Source of the DNA: Paralithodes platypus
Lineage: Eukaryota > Arthropoda > Malacostraca > Decapoda > Lithodidae
Length of the DNA stretch: 64,000 nt
Direction: 5' to 3'
Assembly (NCBI GenBank): GCA_032716605.1
Contig: CM064545.1
Location: 13,210,036 to 13,274,035 of the forward strand
Below, in pieces: positions 11,719-23,468 of the stretch. Under the pieces are notes generated by a model that had not been told where the DNA came from, searched no databases, and saw only the letters and a program-made list of their open reading frames with translations. The position numbers were made by a program, and so were the translations under genes. Every line of letters starts with the position of its first letter. The stretch's first letter is position 1.

Positions 11719-12131
11719 CACTTACGCTGCGGGCATATTTGCGCTATTTAAGGCATATTCAGGCATTCCTGAATTATTAATCAAGTAGCTGCATGAAATT
11801 AAATGTATTCTGCCGAAAACTAGACGAAAATAGCTTCAAAATGACACTAGAACAAGCTTCCTAACTCGCGGGGTTCACCCTCATCGCTGCCGTAGACATT
11901 CGGGTAAACTCGTTAATTATTAGCATTGTAGCGGCTTGGCAACACTGCTGAGACCGCGGTCCGAGACCACAGTTTCCCTCAGTGTGCGGCTGGCCGTGCT
12001 GACAGTCGGAGGTGGGCCCCTCGCTGTCCCGCCCACTGACACGCAATTTCTATGGCTTTTACAGGCTTTTAAAGCCTGGAAATTGCTGTAAATTGCCTAT
12101 GCGTTCCGGAACATCTCCCGCAGGGAAAGGG
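11719..12131. mobile_element. 413-bp TTAA-flanked MITE
   Basis: TTAA at 11715-11718 and 12132-12135. The ends read CACTTACGCTGCGGG and, inverted, CCCTTTCCCTGCGGG, so the inverted repeats are imperfect but share CTGCGGG at the same offset. No ORF with support. The GCGG sub-terminal motif resembles the 480-bp family found at 20.5, 37.9 and 41.7 kb. Confidence 0.65.
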
Positions 12132-12863
12132 TTAAGAACTTTTGGATTATATTCCACTACAATCTGTCCTAGCACATTGAGCGATCTAGGCAACTGGCCT
12201 CCTTTAGGTAATATGCAGTATATAGCCCTAGTCTACTGCACCAAATCACCACCCATAACGAGGGGCGTCGCGCTCCTTGGTGCCGCTAGAGGAGCGGCGA
12301 ACACATCCAAAGGTATCCAAAGGTAAGGTAAGTTGTGCACTATGACAAGCCTTTGTATCCTCTTTCCTTTCTACCTTAGGAATACCTTTACAGGATTCAA
12401 ATATTTATCTCAACCCAGCAGGGTGATTGCTTGCCTTAGGTGTGGCCAGCGTGGTTAGTGTCTCCTTCGGCTGCGTGGTCAGGTTGGAGGTGTCTCGTGG
12501 CAGCAAAGGCATGCAGGAAGAGGTTGGTCCTCCTGCAGGAGCAGCACGGGCAGCAGCTACCTTTTTGGGCAGCACTTGTAGTCGCGATGAAGTAGAACTG
12601 CGTTGGGCATCTCTGGCTGGTGTGGTTGAGAAGATATTGGTGGTAGCAGCTTTCTTATTGTGGCCACTTTTGTGGTACTTATTTCGGGGTTGAATTGGAG
12701 GTGTTTGAGGTTGTTTGGAGGTGCCGGGTATAGTTTCCTGGGTTCCTGCTGTCTTGCCTTACGGGGTTTGCATGGATTTGGTGAAGGGAGGTGTGCAGGG
12801 TTTGTGAGATGTGGAATTGTGGTGCCCCCTGCTGAAGTGAAGCAAACGACGAGCATAAAAAAT

Positions 12864-13002
12864 GAGAAAACAGCGTTTGAAAGTTCCCGCGCTCCCTCTC
12901 AACCAGCGAGACTTGCCTGCCTCCCTCCACCAGGGAGGGAGGGAGGCAGGAGCCGGTAGGGGCACGGTTGCCTCGCTACGAACTTTCAAACGCTGTTTTC
13001 TC
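12864..13002. repeat. 139-bp hairpin with 23-bp perfect arms
   Basis: Arms start GAGAAAACAGCGTTTGAAAG (12864-12886) and pair perfectly with 12980-13002. The loop is GC-rich with a GGGAGG/CCTCCC palindrome. It looks like a small foldback MITE. A related CAAACGCTGTTTTC word occurs in both copies of the 615-619 bp TTAA element near 46047 and 50320. Confidence 0.75.
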
Positions 13003-13084
13003 CTAAGCTGAATAATGATTTTGGTTTGCCATGAAAAAATAGTATATTAAACAAAAATACTTAATGGTTATACTAATAAGATAC

Positions 13085-13195
13085 GTAAAGTGTATTACGC
13101 TGCTCTCTCTCGCGCACTGTACATCCTTCCTAAGCTGAAAAAAAGTGTGTTAGTCTGGAAAATAATATACATTTCAAAATACCGTGATTCATAAT
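13085..13195. repeat. dispersed repeat next to LINE D
   Basis: GTGTATTA-GCTC-CTCTCTC, ATCCTTCCTAAGCTGA and GTGTTAGTC-GGAAAATAATATACA are shared with 16545-16665 on the other side of LINE D, in the same orientation. Either LINE D landed between two copies or they are remains of one larger repeat. Confidence 0.7.
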
Positions 13196-13229
13196 ATTTT
13201 TTTATTTTTTTTTCTATGTAAGTGAGGGA

Positions 13230-14814
13230 GACAAAAGGCAGAACTGCCTATAGCGACTGCCTCCCCCTTAGTTGAACGAGTGACAGGGCCAAAATCAAGG
13301 GACGTTCGAGCCAAAATGCCTGGACACACGGAGTTTGAAGCAATTTATGTCATAGGAAGAGGGAAAGACTGATTCTGGGAGAGAGTTCCAGAGCTCAGCT
13401 GTTGAATAGAAGAAAGTCTGAGAGTAACGTTTCACTCTTGGGTTGGAGAGTTGCACAGAGTAGGGGTGGGATTGTTTTGCAAGACGGGTACCACATGCTC
13501 TACGTAAGGGAGGTGGTATACACTGGGAAAGCTCTGAGGAACACTGATTATTATAGTAGCGATAGAATAGCGAGAGAGATGCAACATTGCGGCGAAGAGA
13601 GAGAGAGATTGCAGAGTGTTGGTGAGTGGACGGGAGTTAAAGAAAACAGCGTGGTACCCGTGGTACCCGTCTTGCAACACAATCCCACCCCTACTCTCTG
13701 CAACTCTCCAACCCAAGAGTGAAACATTACTCTCAGACTTTCTTCTATTCAACAGCTGAGGTCTGGAACTCTCTCCCAGAATCAGTCTTTCCCTCTTCCT
13801 TCCTTTCAATTTTGTCTAGGAGAGCGGTGTGAGAGGAACCTCCCCACACATGTGAACAATACTCAATACAAGGACGCACTATGCCCCTGTACAGAGCAAG
13901 AAGCTGTGCAGGGGTAAAGAACCCACTAAGGCAGTTGAGCACACCCAGCTTCTGGGAGGCTGCCTTAGCAAGACTGGTAATATGGTCCTTCCAACTGAGA
14001 GCAGAAGAAAAAGAGACACCAAGAATATTGAGAGAAGATGAAGGATTGATTTTTGTATTTTTGAAGCATAAGGGATAGTCCGCAGGGAGATCCTGACGGG
14101 TAGATAGATGGAGAAACTGGGTTTTGGAAGCATTAAAGGTAACAAGGTTTTCTCTGCCCCAATTGGAGATAGTATAGTTAGATCAGAATTTAAGTATTCT
14201 ATGGCTTCATTCCGTTTGTCGTTGAGGAATTGCTGGCTTGGGCGTTCTGAAAAACTAATGGAATAGTGTAAGGTTGAGTCGTCTGCGTATGAATGGGTGG
14301 GAATTGAGGTACAGTTGAGAAGATCATTTATAAAAATTAGAAAGAGAATAGGAGGTAGGACAGAGCCCTGAGGAACACCGGAGTTTATAGGGTGAGGAAG
14401 TGAGCGATGGCCGTCCACAACTGCAGCTATGGAACGGCCGGAAAGGAAGTTAAAGACAAAGGCACAGATGGAGGGATAGAAACCGAAGGAGGGTAGCTTA
14501 GAAATTAAAGATTTGTGCCAGACTCTATCGAAGGCTTTCGACATGTCTAGTGCAATAGAAAAAGTCTCACCGAAGTCCCGAAAAGAGGATGACCAAGAGT
14601 TAGTAAGATATGAAAGAAGATTCACCAGTAGAGCAACCCTTAAGGAAGCCATACTGGCGATCTGAGAGCAGATTATGAGAAGAGAAATGCTTAAGAAATT
14701 TGGAAGCAAGAATAGTTTCAAAAACTTTAGAATTACAAGAGATGAGAGCAATTGGACGATAGTTGGAGGGTTGAGAGCGGTCACCCTTCTGTGGGACAGG
14801 TTGAATGAGAGCAA
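13230..14814 (-). pseudogene. LINE D RT palm, thumb and C terminus
   Basis: DMSKAFDRVWH, SGVPQGSVLPPILFLIFINDL and HSYADDSTLHY (catalytic box at 14278-14289) are the RT core. Further down the minus strand come FFTPAQLLALYRGIVRPCIE and, after the inverted piece, AELWNSLPESVFPSS near the C terminus, with a stop just before the UTR at about 13270. Frameshifts lie near 14640, near 14150 and around the inverted segment 13660-13805. Confidence 0.8.
13360..13805. repeat. inverted duplication inside LINE D
   Basis: Bases about 13365-13492 and 13668-13800 are reverse complements over roughly 130 bp, with a few mismatches, separated by about 175 bp of normal LINE D coding sequence. The left arm is in the correct minus orientation (C terminus of the ORF). 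The right arm is the same segment in plus orientation, inserted between codons that are adjacent in family members. The words GTGGTACCCGT GGTACCCGT at the inner junction suggest a microhomology-driven switch. Confidence 0.85.
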
Positions 14815-16216
14815 ACTTCCAGCATGAAGGGAAGATGTTAAAGGATAGACAGAGACGAAAGAGTTTGCCTAGGCAGGGAGTCAGCACGGAAGCACAGTTT
14901 CTTAGTACAACAGGAGGAACACCGTCCGGACCATACGCCTTCTTAGTATTAAGCCCAGAGAGGGTAGAAAGTACACCTTTAGAAGAGATTAGGATATTAG
15001 GCATAAGTAAGAGAGAGGAGGGTGGAGAGGGAGGAATAGCACTGGAATCATCCAAGGTGAAGTTTTTAGCAAAAGTTTGAGCAAAGAGTTTAGCTTTGTC
15101 AGAGGAAGAAGTGATGTTTGTGCCATCGGAGTGGGAAAGGGGAGGGAAAGACGAGGAAGAGAAATTGTTGGAGAGGTTTTTGGCTAGATGCCAGAAAGTT
15201 TGGGAAGAGCTAGAGTTGGATAGTTCAGTGCATTTATTATTGATGAAAGAGTGCTTGGCAAGTCGAAGAACAGATTTGGCTTGATTCCGGGCAGAAACAT
15301 AGGAATAATGAGAGTCATGAGTCTTAAGGCGTCGGTTCCGTTTGAATGCTTCCTCCTTATTGCGGACAGCAGTAGAACAGGCGTGAGTAAACCATGACTT
15401 TTTAGCATTAGTCTGAGAGAAAGAGAATGGGATGTATGCTTCCATGCCCGATAGGATTACCTCGGTAATGCGTTCAGCACTCTCCGAGGGTCCCCGGCCA
15501 CGGAAGCAGAAATCATTCCATGGGAAATCAAAGAAGTACTGCCGGAGAGCCTCCCAGTCGGCAGCACCAAAGTGCCACAAGCGCCACCAGCTAGGAGGAT
15601 CGGGTGGCCGTACTGGAGAGATAGGACAGGTGACAAAGATAAGTTTATGGTCGGAGGAGCCCAAAGGAGAGAAAAGATCGACAGTATAAGAAGAAGGGTT
15701 AGAAGTTGGAAACAAGTCAAGAATGTTGGGCCGATCTCCGAGACGATCCGGGATACGGGTGGGTTGCTGAACTAACTGCTCTAGGTCATTTAAGATAGAA
15801 AAGACGTAGGCTTGTTCACCAGCTGGGTCAGTAGTGTGAGAGGAGAGCCATTGGCGGTGGTGAATGTTGAATTTTCCTAAGATGGAGATTTCTGAGAAAG
15901 GAGAAATGGATAGAATGTGTTCCACTGTAGAGTTTAGATAGTCAAAGAATTTGAGAAAGTTGGTAGAGTTAGGGGAAAGATAGACAGCACAGAAATATTT
16001 AGTAAGAGAATGACAGGAAAGTTTGAGCCATAAAGTTGAGAATTCAGAGGAGTCGAAATCGGGAACACGAGAGCAAGTGAGTTTGTTGTGCACATATGCA
16101 CAACATCTGCCTTTGGCTTTGAAACTAGGATAGAGAAAGTAGGAGGATACAGAGAAGGGGCTGCTGGCATGGTAATAATGATAATTGGTTTGCCAAGCAA
16201 AAATAGTAGATTTCAC
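14600..16216 (-). pseudogene. LINE D endonuclease and RT fingers
   Basis: A 538-codon minus-strand frame. The endonuclease C-terminal half is seen as [13 protein letters not shown] (15852-15875; family form GDFNIHHR, so the catalytic Asp is replaced by Lys) and [10 protein letters not shown] (about 15640-15662). It continues into the linker and RT blocks [31 protein letters not shown] and [11 protein letters not shown], then stops near 14600, where the frame shifts. The N-terminal endonuclease residues are absent, so the apparent ATG is internal. Confidence 0.8.
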
Positions 16217-16220
16217 AAAA

Positions 16221-16310
16221 TAATACTTAACCCGACCAATCCCAGCGACGGCTATAGCCGTCAGTAGATAAGTAACTCCCCAGTCCCAGCGACGGTTATA
16301 GCCGTCAGTA
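16221..16310. repeat. TTAA-edged segment with two GACGGCTATAGCCGTC palindromes
   Basis: Directly beyond LINE D the sequence reads TTAACCCGACC and then two tandem units of TCCCAGCGACGG-TATAGCCGTCAGTA, each containing a 16-bp palindrome (16247-16262 perfect, 16291-16306 with one mismatch). It could be one end of another TTAA element whose far end is lost; no matching opposite end was found. Confidence 0.5.
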
Positions 16311-16859
16311 ATGTACTTTTTTTGTAACTGCCTTTACAAGGCTAATTATTTTTTCTTTTTCTTTTTTTTTTCTTTTTTTTAAGTCTTGTAAAACAAAACA
16401 AAATATAGATCCATTCTTGCCTCATCTCTTGAGGTGAAAAGGTGGTCTCTCCTTTCATTTTGGACACATTGCTTGGGACTGATGGGGACTTTTATTACTG
16501 TATCCTACAGTACAGTACGGGGTAATGGTTATAATAATGAAATAGGTACTGTGTATTATGCTCCTCTCTCTCTCGTCCACGGTGTATCCTTCCTAAGCTG
16601 ACCAAATGTGTTAGTCAAGGAAAATAATATACAGTACATTTTAAAATACTGTAATACATAATAGGTATTATAATAATTAAAGTTGCAAGCATCGTTGTCT
16701 GGGGTTCGAGCGGTTTAGCAAGCAGGGTATTGTGTTGGATACAAAAGCTGTGTCACAGATATCAAAAGATCATTTAACTTATCGGGCATGGAGAAACTAC
16801 AGAAGGAACAGATTGTGCAAACAAACAAGAGCGAGAGAGGGAGAGATTGGCTCTGTAAG

Positions 16860-17961
16860 GGATCTGCCTATATTCGTTTAGTAACAGAGTTGTAGATATG
16901 TGGAATAGGCTACCAAGTGTTATAATGGGATCAAGAACAATAGAGCTTCAACTTGAAATTAGATAGAATGAGATTGGTTGGGTGTGAAAGGGATCTGCCA
17001 TGTGTAGGTCAATCGGCTCTCTGCAGACTCCCGTTTTCTTATGTTTTTATGTCCTCATTTGTGAGGGAGAGAGAGAGAGTATGACAAGAGAGAATAGGAT
17101 GTCGTAAACGTAAGGAAGATAGCGATAAATATGAGAGAGAGAGAGAGAGCGTGGGATGGGTTGGGTGTGAAAGGGATCTGACATGTGGGAGCTAATTGGC
17201 TCTCTGCAGACTCCTGTTTTCTTATGTTCTCATTTGTGAGAGAGAGAGAGAGACTAGGATGTCATAAATGTAAGGAAGACAGAGATAAATGAGAGAGAGA
17301 GAGTTTTTATGAGATGGGTTGGGTGTGAAAAGGATCTGTCTTGTGTGGGCCAATTGGCTCTCTGCAGACTCCCATTTTCTTATGTTCCTATTTCTTACAA
17401 TTGTGTTTTGGTTGCAGGTATATGATAACATGGGTGTATAGTAAGTAGTGTAAATAACAGGTAACGTTTATGAGATGGGTTGGGTGTGAAAGGGATCTGC
17501 CTTGTGTGGGCCACTTGGCTCTCTGCAGACTCCCATTTTCATCTTGGTTGCATGTGTAAGGGATCTGTCTCATTTGTACCAGTGTACAAACAAACAAGAG
17601 CGAGAAAGAAAAAGATTGGCTGTGTAAGGGATCTGCCTCTAATCACTTGGTAAAAGAGTTGTAGATATGTGGAATAGGCTACCGAGTGCTATAGTGGGAT
17701 CAATAACAATAGAGCTTCAACATAAAATTTGATAGGACGAGATGGGTTGGGTGTGAAAGGGATCTGCCATGTGTGGGCCAATCGGCTCTCTGCAGACTCC
17801 CGTTTTCTTATGTTCTAATTTGTGTGTGTGTGTGAGAGAGAGAGAGAGTTTATGAGAGGGGTTGGGTGTGAAAGGGATTTGTTTAGTGTGGGCCAATTGG
17901 CTCTCTGCAGACTCCCATTTTCTTATGTTCCTATTTCTTACAATTATATCTTGGTTGCAGG
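16860..17961 (+). repeat. array of CR1-type LINE 3' ends, left block
   Basis: At least six units share GGTTGGGTGTGAAAGGGATC, then GGCCA-T-GGCTCTCTGCAG, then ACTCCC-TTTTCTTATGTTC, at about 16976, 17155, 17315, 17470, 17740 and 17855. The core matches the 3' UTR of the CR1 ORF at 18.3-20.1 kb. Some units also keep C-terminal codons (AACAGAGTTGTAGATATGTG, equal to NRVVDMW). GA dinucleotide runs separate the units. Repeated 5'-truncated insertions or tandem duplication both fit. Confidence 0.8.
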
Positions 17962-18169
17962 TACACTCGAACCTCCATTCACCGGACCTTCCTCTAATGG
18001 ATATCGCCTTTAACAGACAGGACCTGCTGGTCCTGGTCTATCTATATTTACATGTATATAAATTTATTTCCCTTTTTATATTTATATTTATTTCTATCTC
18101 TCTTATCAATGGACAGAAATAATTGATGTATGGTCTCTATTTAATCTGGGTTTCATTTTTGATGTGATG

Positions 18170-18173
18170 GAAT

Positions 18174-18210
<37 letters not shown>

Positions 18211-18310
18211 CAACAACTGTTAAAAACAAAAATAGACACAAGTTTTTTACCAACTTTTTTTACCAACTTTTTTTACCAACTTTTTTTTTTTAAAGCTTTT
18301 TACCAACTAT
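18170..18310. repeat. (TA)n run and TTTTTTTACCAAC units
   Basis: A TA dinucleotide run at about 18177-18208 is followed by three to four copies of TTTTTTTACCAAC directly before the first readable CR1 codons. Confidence 0.85.
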
Positions 18311-20015
18311 ATAAATCTAAAGTTAGAGATGTAATAGGCCCCCTAAAAACTTCAATAGGAGAAATAACAGAAAATGATTTAGAAATGTGCAGTACATTAA
18401 ATAGTCAGTTTCTTTCCGTTTTCACTAATGAAAATTTGGCACAGATTCCAGAAGTCAATATGGTATGTAGTGATAGTATAGAAAATATGTTAAGTACAGT
18501 TAGTATAAGTAGAAATGATGTGCTTAAGGAAATTGACAGACTGAAACCTCAAAAATCGCCTGGTCCTGACGAGGTATATGCTAGAGTATTAAAAGAATGC
18601 AGAGATGAGTTAAGTAGTCCATTAGCATTTATATTTAACAAGTCATTAGAAACAGGTTTAGTTCCAGAAGCTTGGAAGCTTGCAAATGTAGTTCCGATCT
18701 TCAAAAAAGGTGATAAATCGATAGCATCCAATTACCGTCCCATTAGTCTCACATCAATCATAGGAAAGTTGCTAGAGTCCATTATTGCTAGGAAAATTAG
18801 AAGCCACTTAGTAAAATTTAACTTAATAAATTCTTCTCAGCATGGATTCACTCAGGGACGTTCTTGCCTTACTAATTTGCTTAGCTTTTTCTCAGAGGTA
18901 TATGAAGCAGTAGATAGTGACAAGTCATATGATATTATATATTTAGATTTCAGTAAAGCTTTCGACAGAGTCCCTCATAAGAGATTGATGAGAAAGGTTG
19001 AGGCACATGGAATAGGAGGGTCGTTGTTGGGATGGATTAGGTCATGGCTAATTGGTAGGAAACAGAGAGTCAGCATAAATGGTACCAAGTCAGAGTGAGG
19101 AGCAGTCAAAAGTGGTGTCCCCCAGGGATCGGTATTAGGTCCCCTGTTGTTTCTTATATACATAAATGACCTAGATTTAGGTATAACTAGTAGGATAAGT
19201 AAATTCGCAGACGATACTAAAATAGGGAGATCAATTGATTCAGATAGCGATATAGAGTGCCTCCAAAGGGATCTAGATACCTTACATGAATGGTCAGTAA
19301 ATTGGCAGATGAAGTTTAACATTGACAAATGCAAGGTATTAAAGATAGGGAAGATGCAAACAAATGTTAAATATAAACTAGCTAATTTAGAATTAGAAAA
19401 TTCAGACTGCGAGAAAGATCTAGGTGTGTTTGTTAGCAATGATTTGAAGCCTAGAAAACAGTGTATAAGCGTTCGTAATAAGGCAAACAGGATTCTCGGG
19501 TTCATCTCTAGGAGTGTGAGTAACAGAACTGCTGATGTTATCTTAAAACTTTACTTGTCATTAGTGAGACCCCATATGGATTATGCTGTCCAATTGTGGT
19601 GTCCTTATTACAGAATGGACATAGATTCATTGGAGAGAATTCAGCGTAGAATGACAAAAATTATCCATAATATTAGAAATTTTCCGTATGAAGAAAGGTT
19701 GAAGAAATTAGGTTTACATTCGTTAGAGAGACGCAGAGTTAGAGGGGATATGATAGAGGTGTTCAAGTGGGTTAGTGGGATTAACAAAGGGGACATGACA
19801 AATGTACTAAAGCTCAGTGATAGCGAAAGAACTCGTACCAATGGTTTCAAATTAGATAAATTTCGTTTCAGAAAAGATATAGGCAAATATTGGTTTGGTA
19901 ACAGAGTTGTAGATGGGTGGAATAGGCTACCAAGTGATATAGTGGGATCAAGAACGATAGGGAGCTTTAAGAAAAAATTGGATAAGCATATGGACGAGAA
20001 GGGTTGGGTGTGAAG
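18304..20015 (+). pseudogene. CR1-type LINE reverse transcriptase, 5' truncated, one stop
   Basis: Reading starts inside the protein (KVRDVIGPLKTSIGEIT) and covers the RT: VPIFKKGDKSIASNYRPISL, HGFTQGRSCLTNLL, YLDFSKAFDRVPHKRL, SGVPQGSVLGPLLFLIYIND and KFADDTKIG (catalytic box 19207-19215), then the C terminus to GWV and a TGA. A single TGA at 19096-19098 stands where the family has Trp (NGTKSE then stop). The forms are those of the CR1 clade. Endonuclease and ORF1 are missing. The 3' UTR matches the surrounding tail array. Confidence 0.85.
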
Positions 20016-20436
20016 GGGGATCAGCCGGGTTGGGCCAATCAGAGCTCTGCAGACCCCCGTAATCCTGCGTTAATCTCTAACCGGTTTGGTAAGATGATCC
20101 TCAGGGTATTAGAGTGTTGAGCCTATAATTGGGCTTTGTAATTGGGGTTGTGTGGGACAGGGATCTGCCTTGCTTAGGCCAATCGGCTTTCTGCAGACTC
20201 CCATTTTCTTATGTTCTATGTTAAGTTATTACAAAAATATTTAAAACTCTTCCCCCAACTTTCCTCATTTGTCCAAAATGAGGAAACAAATAAATGGGAA
20301 AAACAATACCCTTTGTATGGCAACATGTTACCAATCAATGAGCTCCGTGCCAGAGGGATAAGACGGGGGAAATCTTGTTATTTGGCTCTTGAATAATTTT
20401 ATATCTAATGAGTTGGTGAGATGTTAATGTTTTCAA
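20016..20436 (+). other. CR1 3' UTR, a second tail unit and non-coding sequence
   Basis: 20016-20070 is the 3' UTR of the CR1 copy (GGGCCAATCAGAGCTCTGCA core). A second, more array-like tail unit ends near 20220. 20220-20436 is AT-rich interior of the pogo-like element without a convincing reading frame. Confidence 0.55.
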
Positions 20437-20947
20437 TTCCATCACATTAGAAATTAATCACAGATTTAATACATACCAAACAACTATTATTTCTGTACAT
20501 TAACACCTTACGAGCGGGCCCGTCAGTAACTTCTACTACCCGCCAAGCGGGTGGATTTACCCTAAACGACCTTGTTTCCGTGCTCTTTTTCATGCATAAA
20601 CAAGAGCCAGAGCGTAATACAATTATGTATCCCTGAAAGGGCGATAATTGAGCTTTCCAATGACACCAGAACCATCCTTCTACGACCACGCATTCTCTTG
20701 CAACGATCGTGCAAGACGAAGGGAAAATCCCTAAAGTACGGTAATTTCCTTATATAATTCCCTGTGTAGCGAGGCAGTGAGTATGGATGTGTGTGGAGGT
20801 GGGCCCAGTGCTGGCGCGGGAGCCGTGCCGACCGGTCAGAGCCGACCTACGCTCCTCCCACCACTCGTCTCTTTCTCAGAGCCAAATATTGCTCAAAATT
20901 GTACACCGCCTTAAGTCGGTCCCCGCCACATAGTCCATGGTTCTCTA

Positions 20948-23462
20948 TCTATCTATCTATCTATCTATATGCTCAGGCCCAATCCCCATTTTGGGGGTAG
21001 CCGACTCAAGGCAGAGCAAGAACAGGGAAAACACAAAAACAACATAAAACAACGAATAAACACAGATAAAAAGCACAAACTCACACACATCGAGGTCACC
21101 CAGGAGAAGACCCAGAGACCAGGGTCAACAATGTCGCTCCAGCACTCCCCCGGCCCCCGACCACCCGGAGAGGTTCCGATCTCGGCAGGCAGACATGCAG
21201 CGGAGCCAACGCCACAAGCCCTCCCACCACACTTCCAGGCGCACCCTTCATATTAATCGTCTCCCCGGGCCAGGCGCCTGATGGACTATTATCTAGTCCA
21301 ACTTAAGCCCGACCCTTTACTCCAAATGACCACGTGTTCACTCAACTATTCACAAGCATTCTCCATTCACTCCTGTCCACCACCACTTCCCCTGCCTGAT
21401 CTATAGTCATTCCTCTATCATCCAAAGCTTTTCTTACACAGTCTCTCCATCTCAATGGGGGTCTTCCTGCCCTTCTATCTCCCCTTGTACCTGACTCACA
21501 TATTCTCTTTGTAAGCCTTTCATCTCCAATTCGTTCAACATGACCATACCAGCTCAGCACCCTTCTGTCCACTCTGGCTGACAAATGTTCCTGCTGCCCC
21601 ACTCTCCTACGTATCTCTTCATTCCTCAATCTGTCTCTACGAGTAACTCCACACATACTCCTCAAGCAGCTCATCTCCATCACATCCATCCCTGTTTTCT
21701 CCTTTTTCTTCAGAGCCCATGTCTCAGCCCCGTACATCACTATTGGCACAACAATTCCTTGATACAGTGCACTTTTTACTTTCACTCCGAGATTTCTCGT
21801 CTTCCACATACTTCCCATTGCTCCGAAAACCTTCCTTCCTTCACACACTCTCTGTTTTACCTCCATTTCCATACCTCCACTCCTGCTTATCGTTCCTCCT
21901 AGATATTTAAAACACTCTACTTGTTCCAATATTTCCCCATCCAGCCTCACATCTAGATTCACCCTATGCTCTCCCCTATTAGTGCTATTACACACCATTA
22001 CTTTACTTTTATTGACGTTCACCTTCAGTTTCCTCCTTCCACAAACCACACCAAACTCTTTGACTACCCGCTGCAGTTTCTCATCAGAATTCGCCACCAA
22101 TGCTGTGTCGTCAGCGAACAGCAACTGATTCAACTGCCAATCTCTACCATTCTTTCCTACTAAACCCAATCCTCTTCCCATAGTTCTCCTTTTCACCTCC
22201 CTCACCACACCATCCATAAACATATTAAACAGCCATGGTGACATTACACAACCCTGTCGCAAACCTACCTTTACCTCAAACCATTCACTCAACTCACCAT
22301 TTCCTACTCTCACACATGCTCTGCTCCCTTCATAAAAACTCTTAACTGCTTCTAACAAATTTCCTCCTATTTCATAAATCCTTAACACCTTCCACATTGC
22401 TTCTCGGTCCACACGATCATACGCTTTTTCCAAGTCCATAAAAGCCCAAAATATCTCCTTATGCTTCTCTAAATACTTCTCGCAAAACTGTCTTACTGCA
22501 AACATCTGATCCACGCACCCTCTTCCCCTCCTAAAACCGCACTGTTCTTCTCCTATTGCAACTTCTGTACACTTTATTATCCTCTGCAACACCCTGCCAT
22601 ATAGCTTTCCATCCACTGACAATAAACTAATACCTCTATAACTTGAACACTCCTGCCGATCCCCCTTCCCCTTGTACAACGGCACAATACATGCACTCTT
22701 CCAGTCTATTGGTACCATTGACACAGCAAAGCACACATTGAAAAGTCTCACCAACCAATCTATTATCACATCTCCACCCTTCTTTATACACTCTACAGCA
22801 ATACCATCCAAACCTTCTGCTTTTCCCGCTCTCATTTGTTTCACTGCTTCTTTCACCTCATTTTCCTCAATCCTTTCATTCATTCCCTGCCACCTGGGTG
22901 GCCTGGGTAACCTATCTCCATCCACCTCTGCTTCAATCACTGCTTCTCTTCCATCTCTTGTATTTAATAAAGATTCAAAATACTCGTCATATCTTTTCCT
23001 CACTTCAACTGGTTCCACTAGTAATTCTCCATTTGCATCTTTCACTGACTCTTCCCTCTTTTGTCCTCCTTTCCTTACTCTATTTACCTCCTTCCAGAAC
23101 ATCTTCTTTCATTCTTCAAAATTCTCACTCAACCTTTGACCCCACCTTTCGTTTGCATCTTTTTTCGCTTCTCTAATTTTCCGTTTTGCCTCTCTCCTTT
23201 TCTCCTTGTACCTCTCCCATACCTCAACACTACCATCCTGTAAAACCCTCTCAAAATACTGTCTCTTCTCCTCAACTGCCTTTCTCACCGTATCATTCCA
23301 CCACTCGCTTCCCTTCCTGATACCTCTGCCTCCTACTTTCCTTTTTCCGCATACTACCTCTGCACTTGCTTTCACTCCTTCCTTAAACTGTTGCCATTCA
23401 ACCTCTACTTCTCTCTCTTCCATCTCTCTCACTTCCATCCACTTTTCATTTAGTCTTTCCTT
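20948..23462 (-). mobile_element. LINE A copy 2, minus strand, with 15-bp target duplication
   Basis: The same 15 bases, GTCCATGGTTCTCTA, occur at 20933-20947 and 23463-23477. Between them lies LINE A on the minus strand, from a (TATC)n tail at the left (its 3' end) to a 5' truncation point at the right. The 2.5 kb lack the endonuclease. The target is inside the TTAA MITE. This copy supplies the uninterrupted 3' UTR that defines the LINE B insertion in copy 1. Confidence 0.95.
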
Positions 23463-23468
23463 GTCCAT
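21342..23468 (-). pseudogene. LINE A reverse transcriptase with one internal stop
   Basis: A single frame runs from 23468 to 21342, broken only by a TGA at about 23106-23108, so it splits into 119 and 586 codons. It has the linker (EWWNDTVRKAVEEK, FWKEVNRVRKG), the RT core (MDLEKAYDRVD, LRQGCVMSPWLFNMFMDGVV, LLFADDTALVANS) and a C-terminal block ending WRMLVNS. The ATG at 23468 lies at the truncation point and overlaps the target duplication, so it is not the native start. Confidence 0.85.

Larger units (their letters stand above)
11098..12860 (-). pseudogene. Gypsy accessory ORF remnant, Pro-rich, split by a TTAA element
   Basis: Minus-strand frames encode Pro/Ser/Lys-rich protein (for example 12557-12856 and about 11340-11480) like the ORF after integrase in the Gypsy-like elements at 29.3-30.8 and 33.5-34.4 kb. 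Bases 12826-12850 share a segment (GCAGGGGGC beside CACAATT) with 29497-29530, in the opposite direction relative to the reading. The frame is interrupted by the TTAA element at 11719-12131 and by stops. The function of this ORF is unknown. Confidence 0.4.
13196..16216 (-). mobile_element. LINE D (EN-RT non-LTR retrotransposon), minus strand, 5' truncated
   Basis: The minus strand carries endonuclease, RT and a conserved C-terminal block, then a 3' UTR and a poly(A) tail (T-rich at 13196-13216 on the plus strand). The first part of the endonuclease is missing, so the copy is 5' truncated at about 16216. The type resembles LINE B; a jockey/Daphne-like clade is likely but not proven. It is inactive through frameshifts and an internal inverted duplication. 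Confidence 0.85.

Noticed and set aside
16221..16310. Complete TTAA element next to LINE D
   Set aside because: One TTAACCC edge and palindromes are present, but no matching opposite end was found, so only a repeat is reported.
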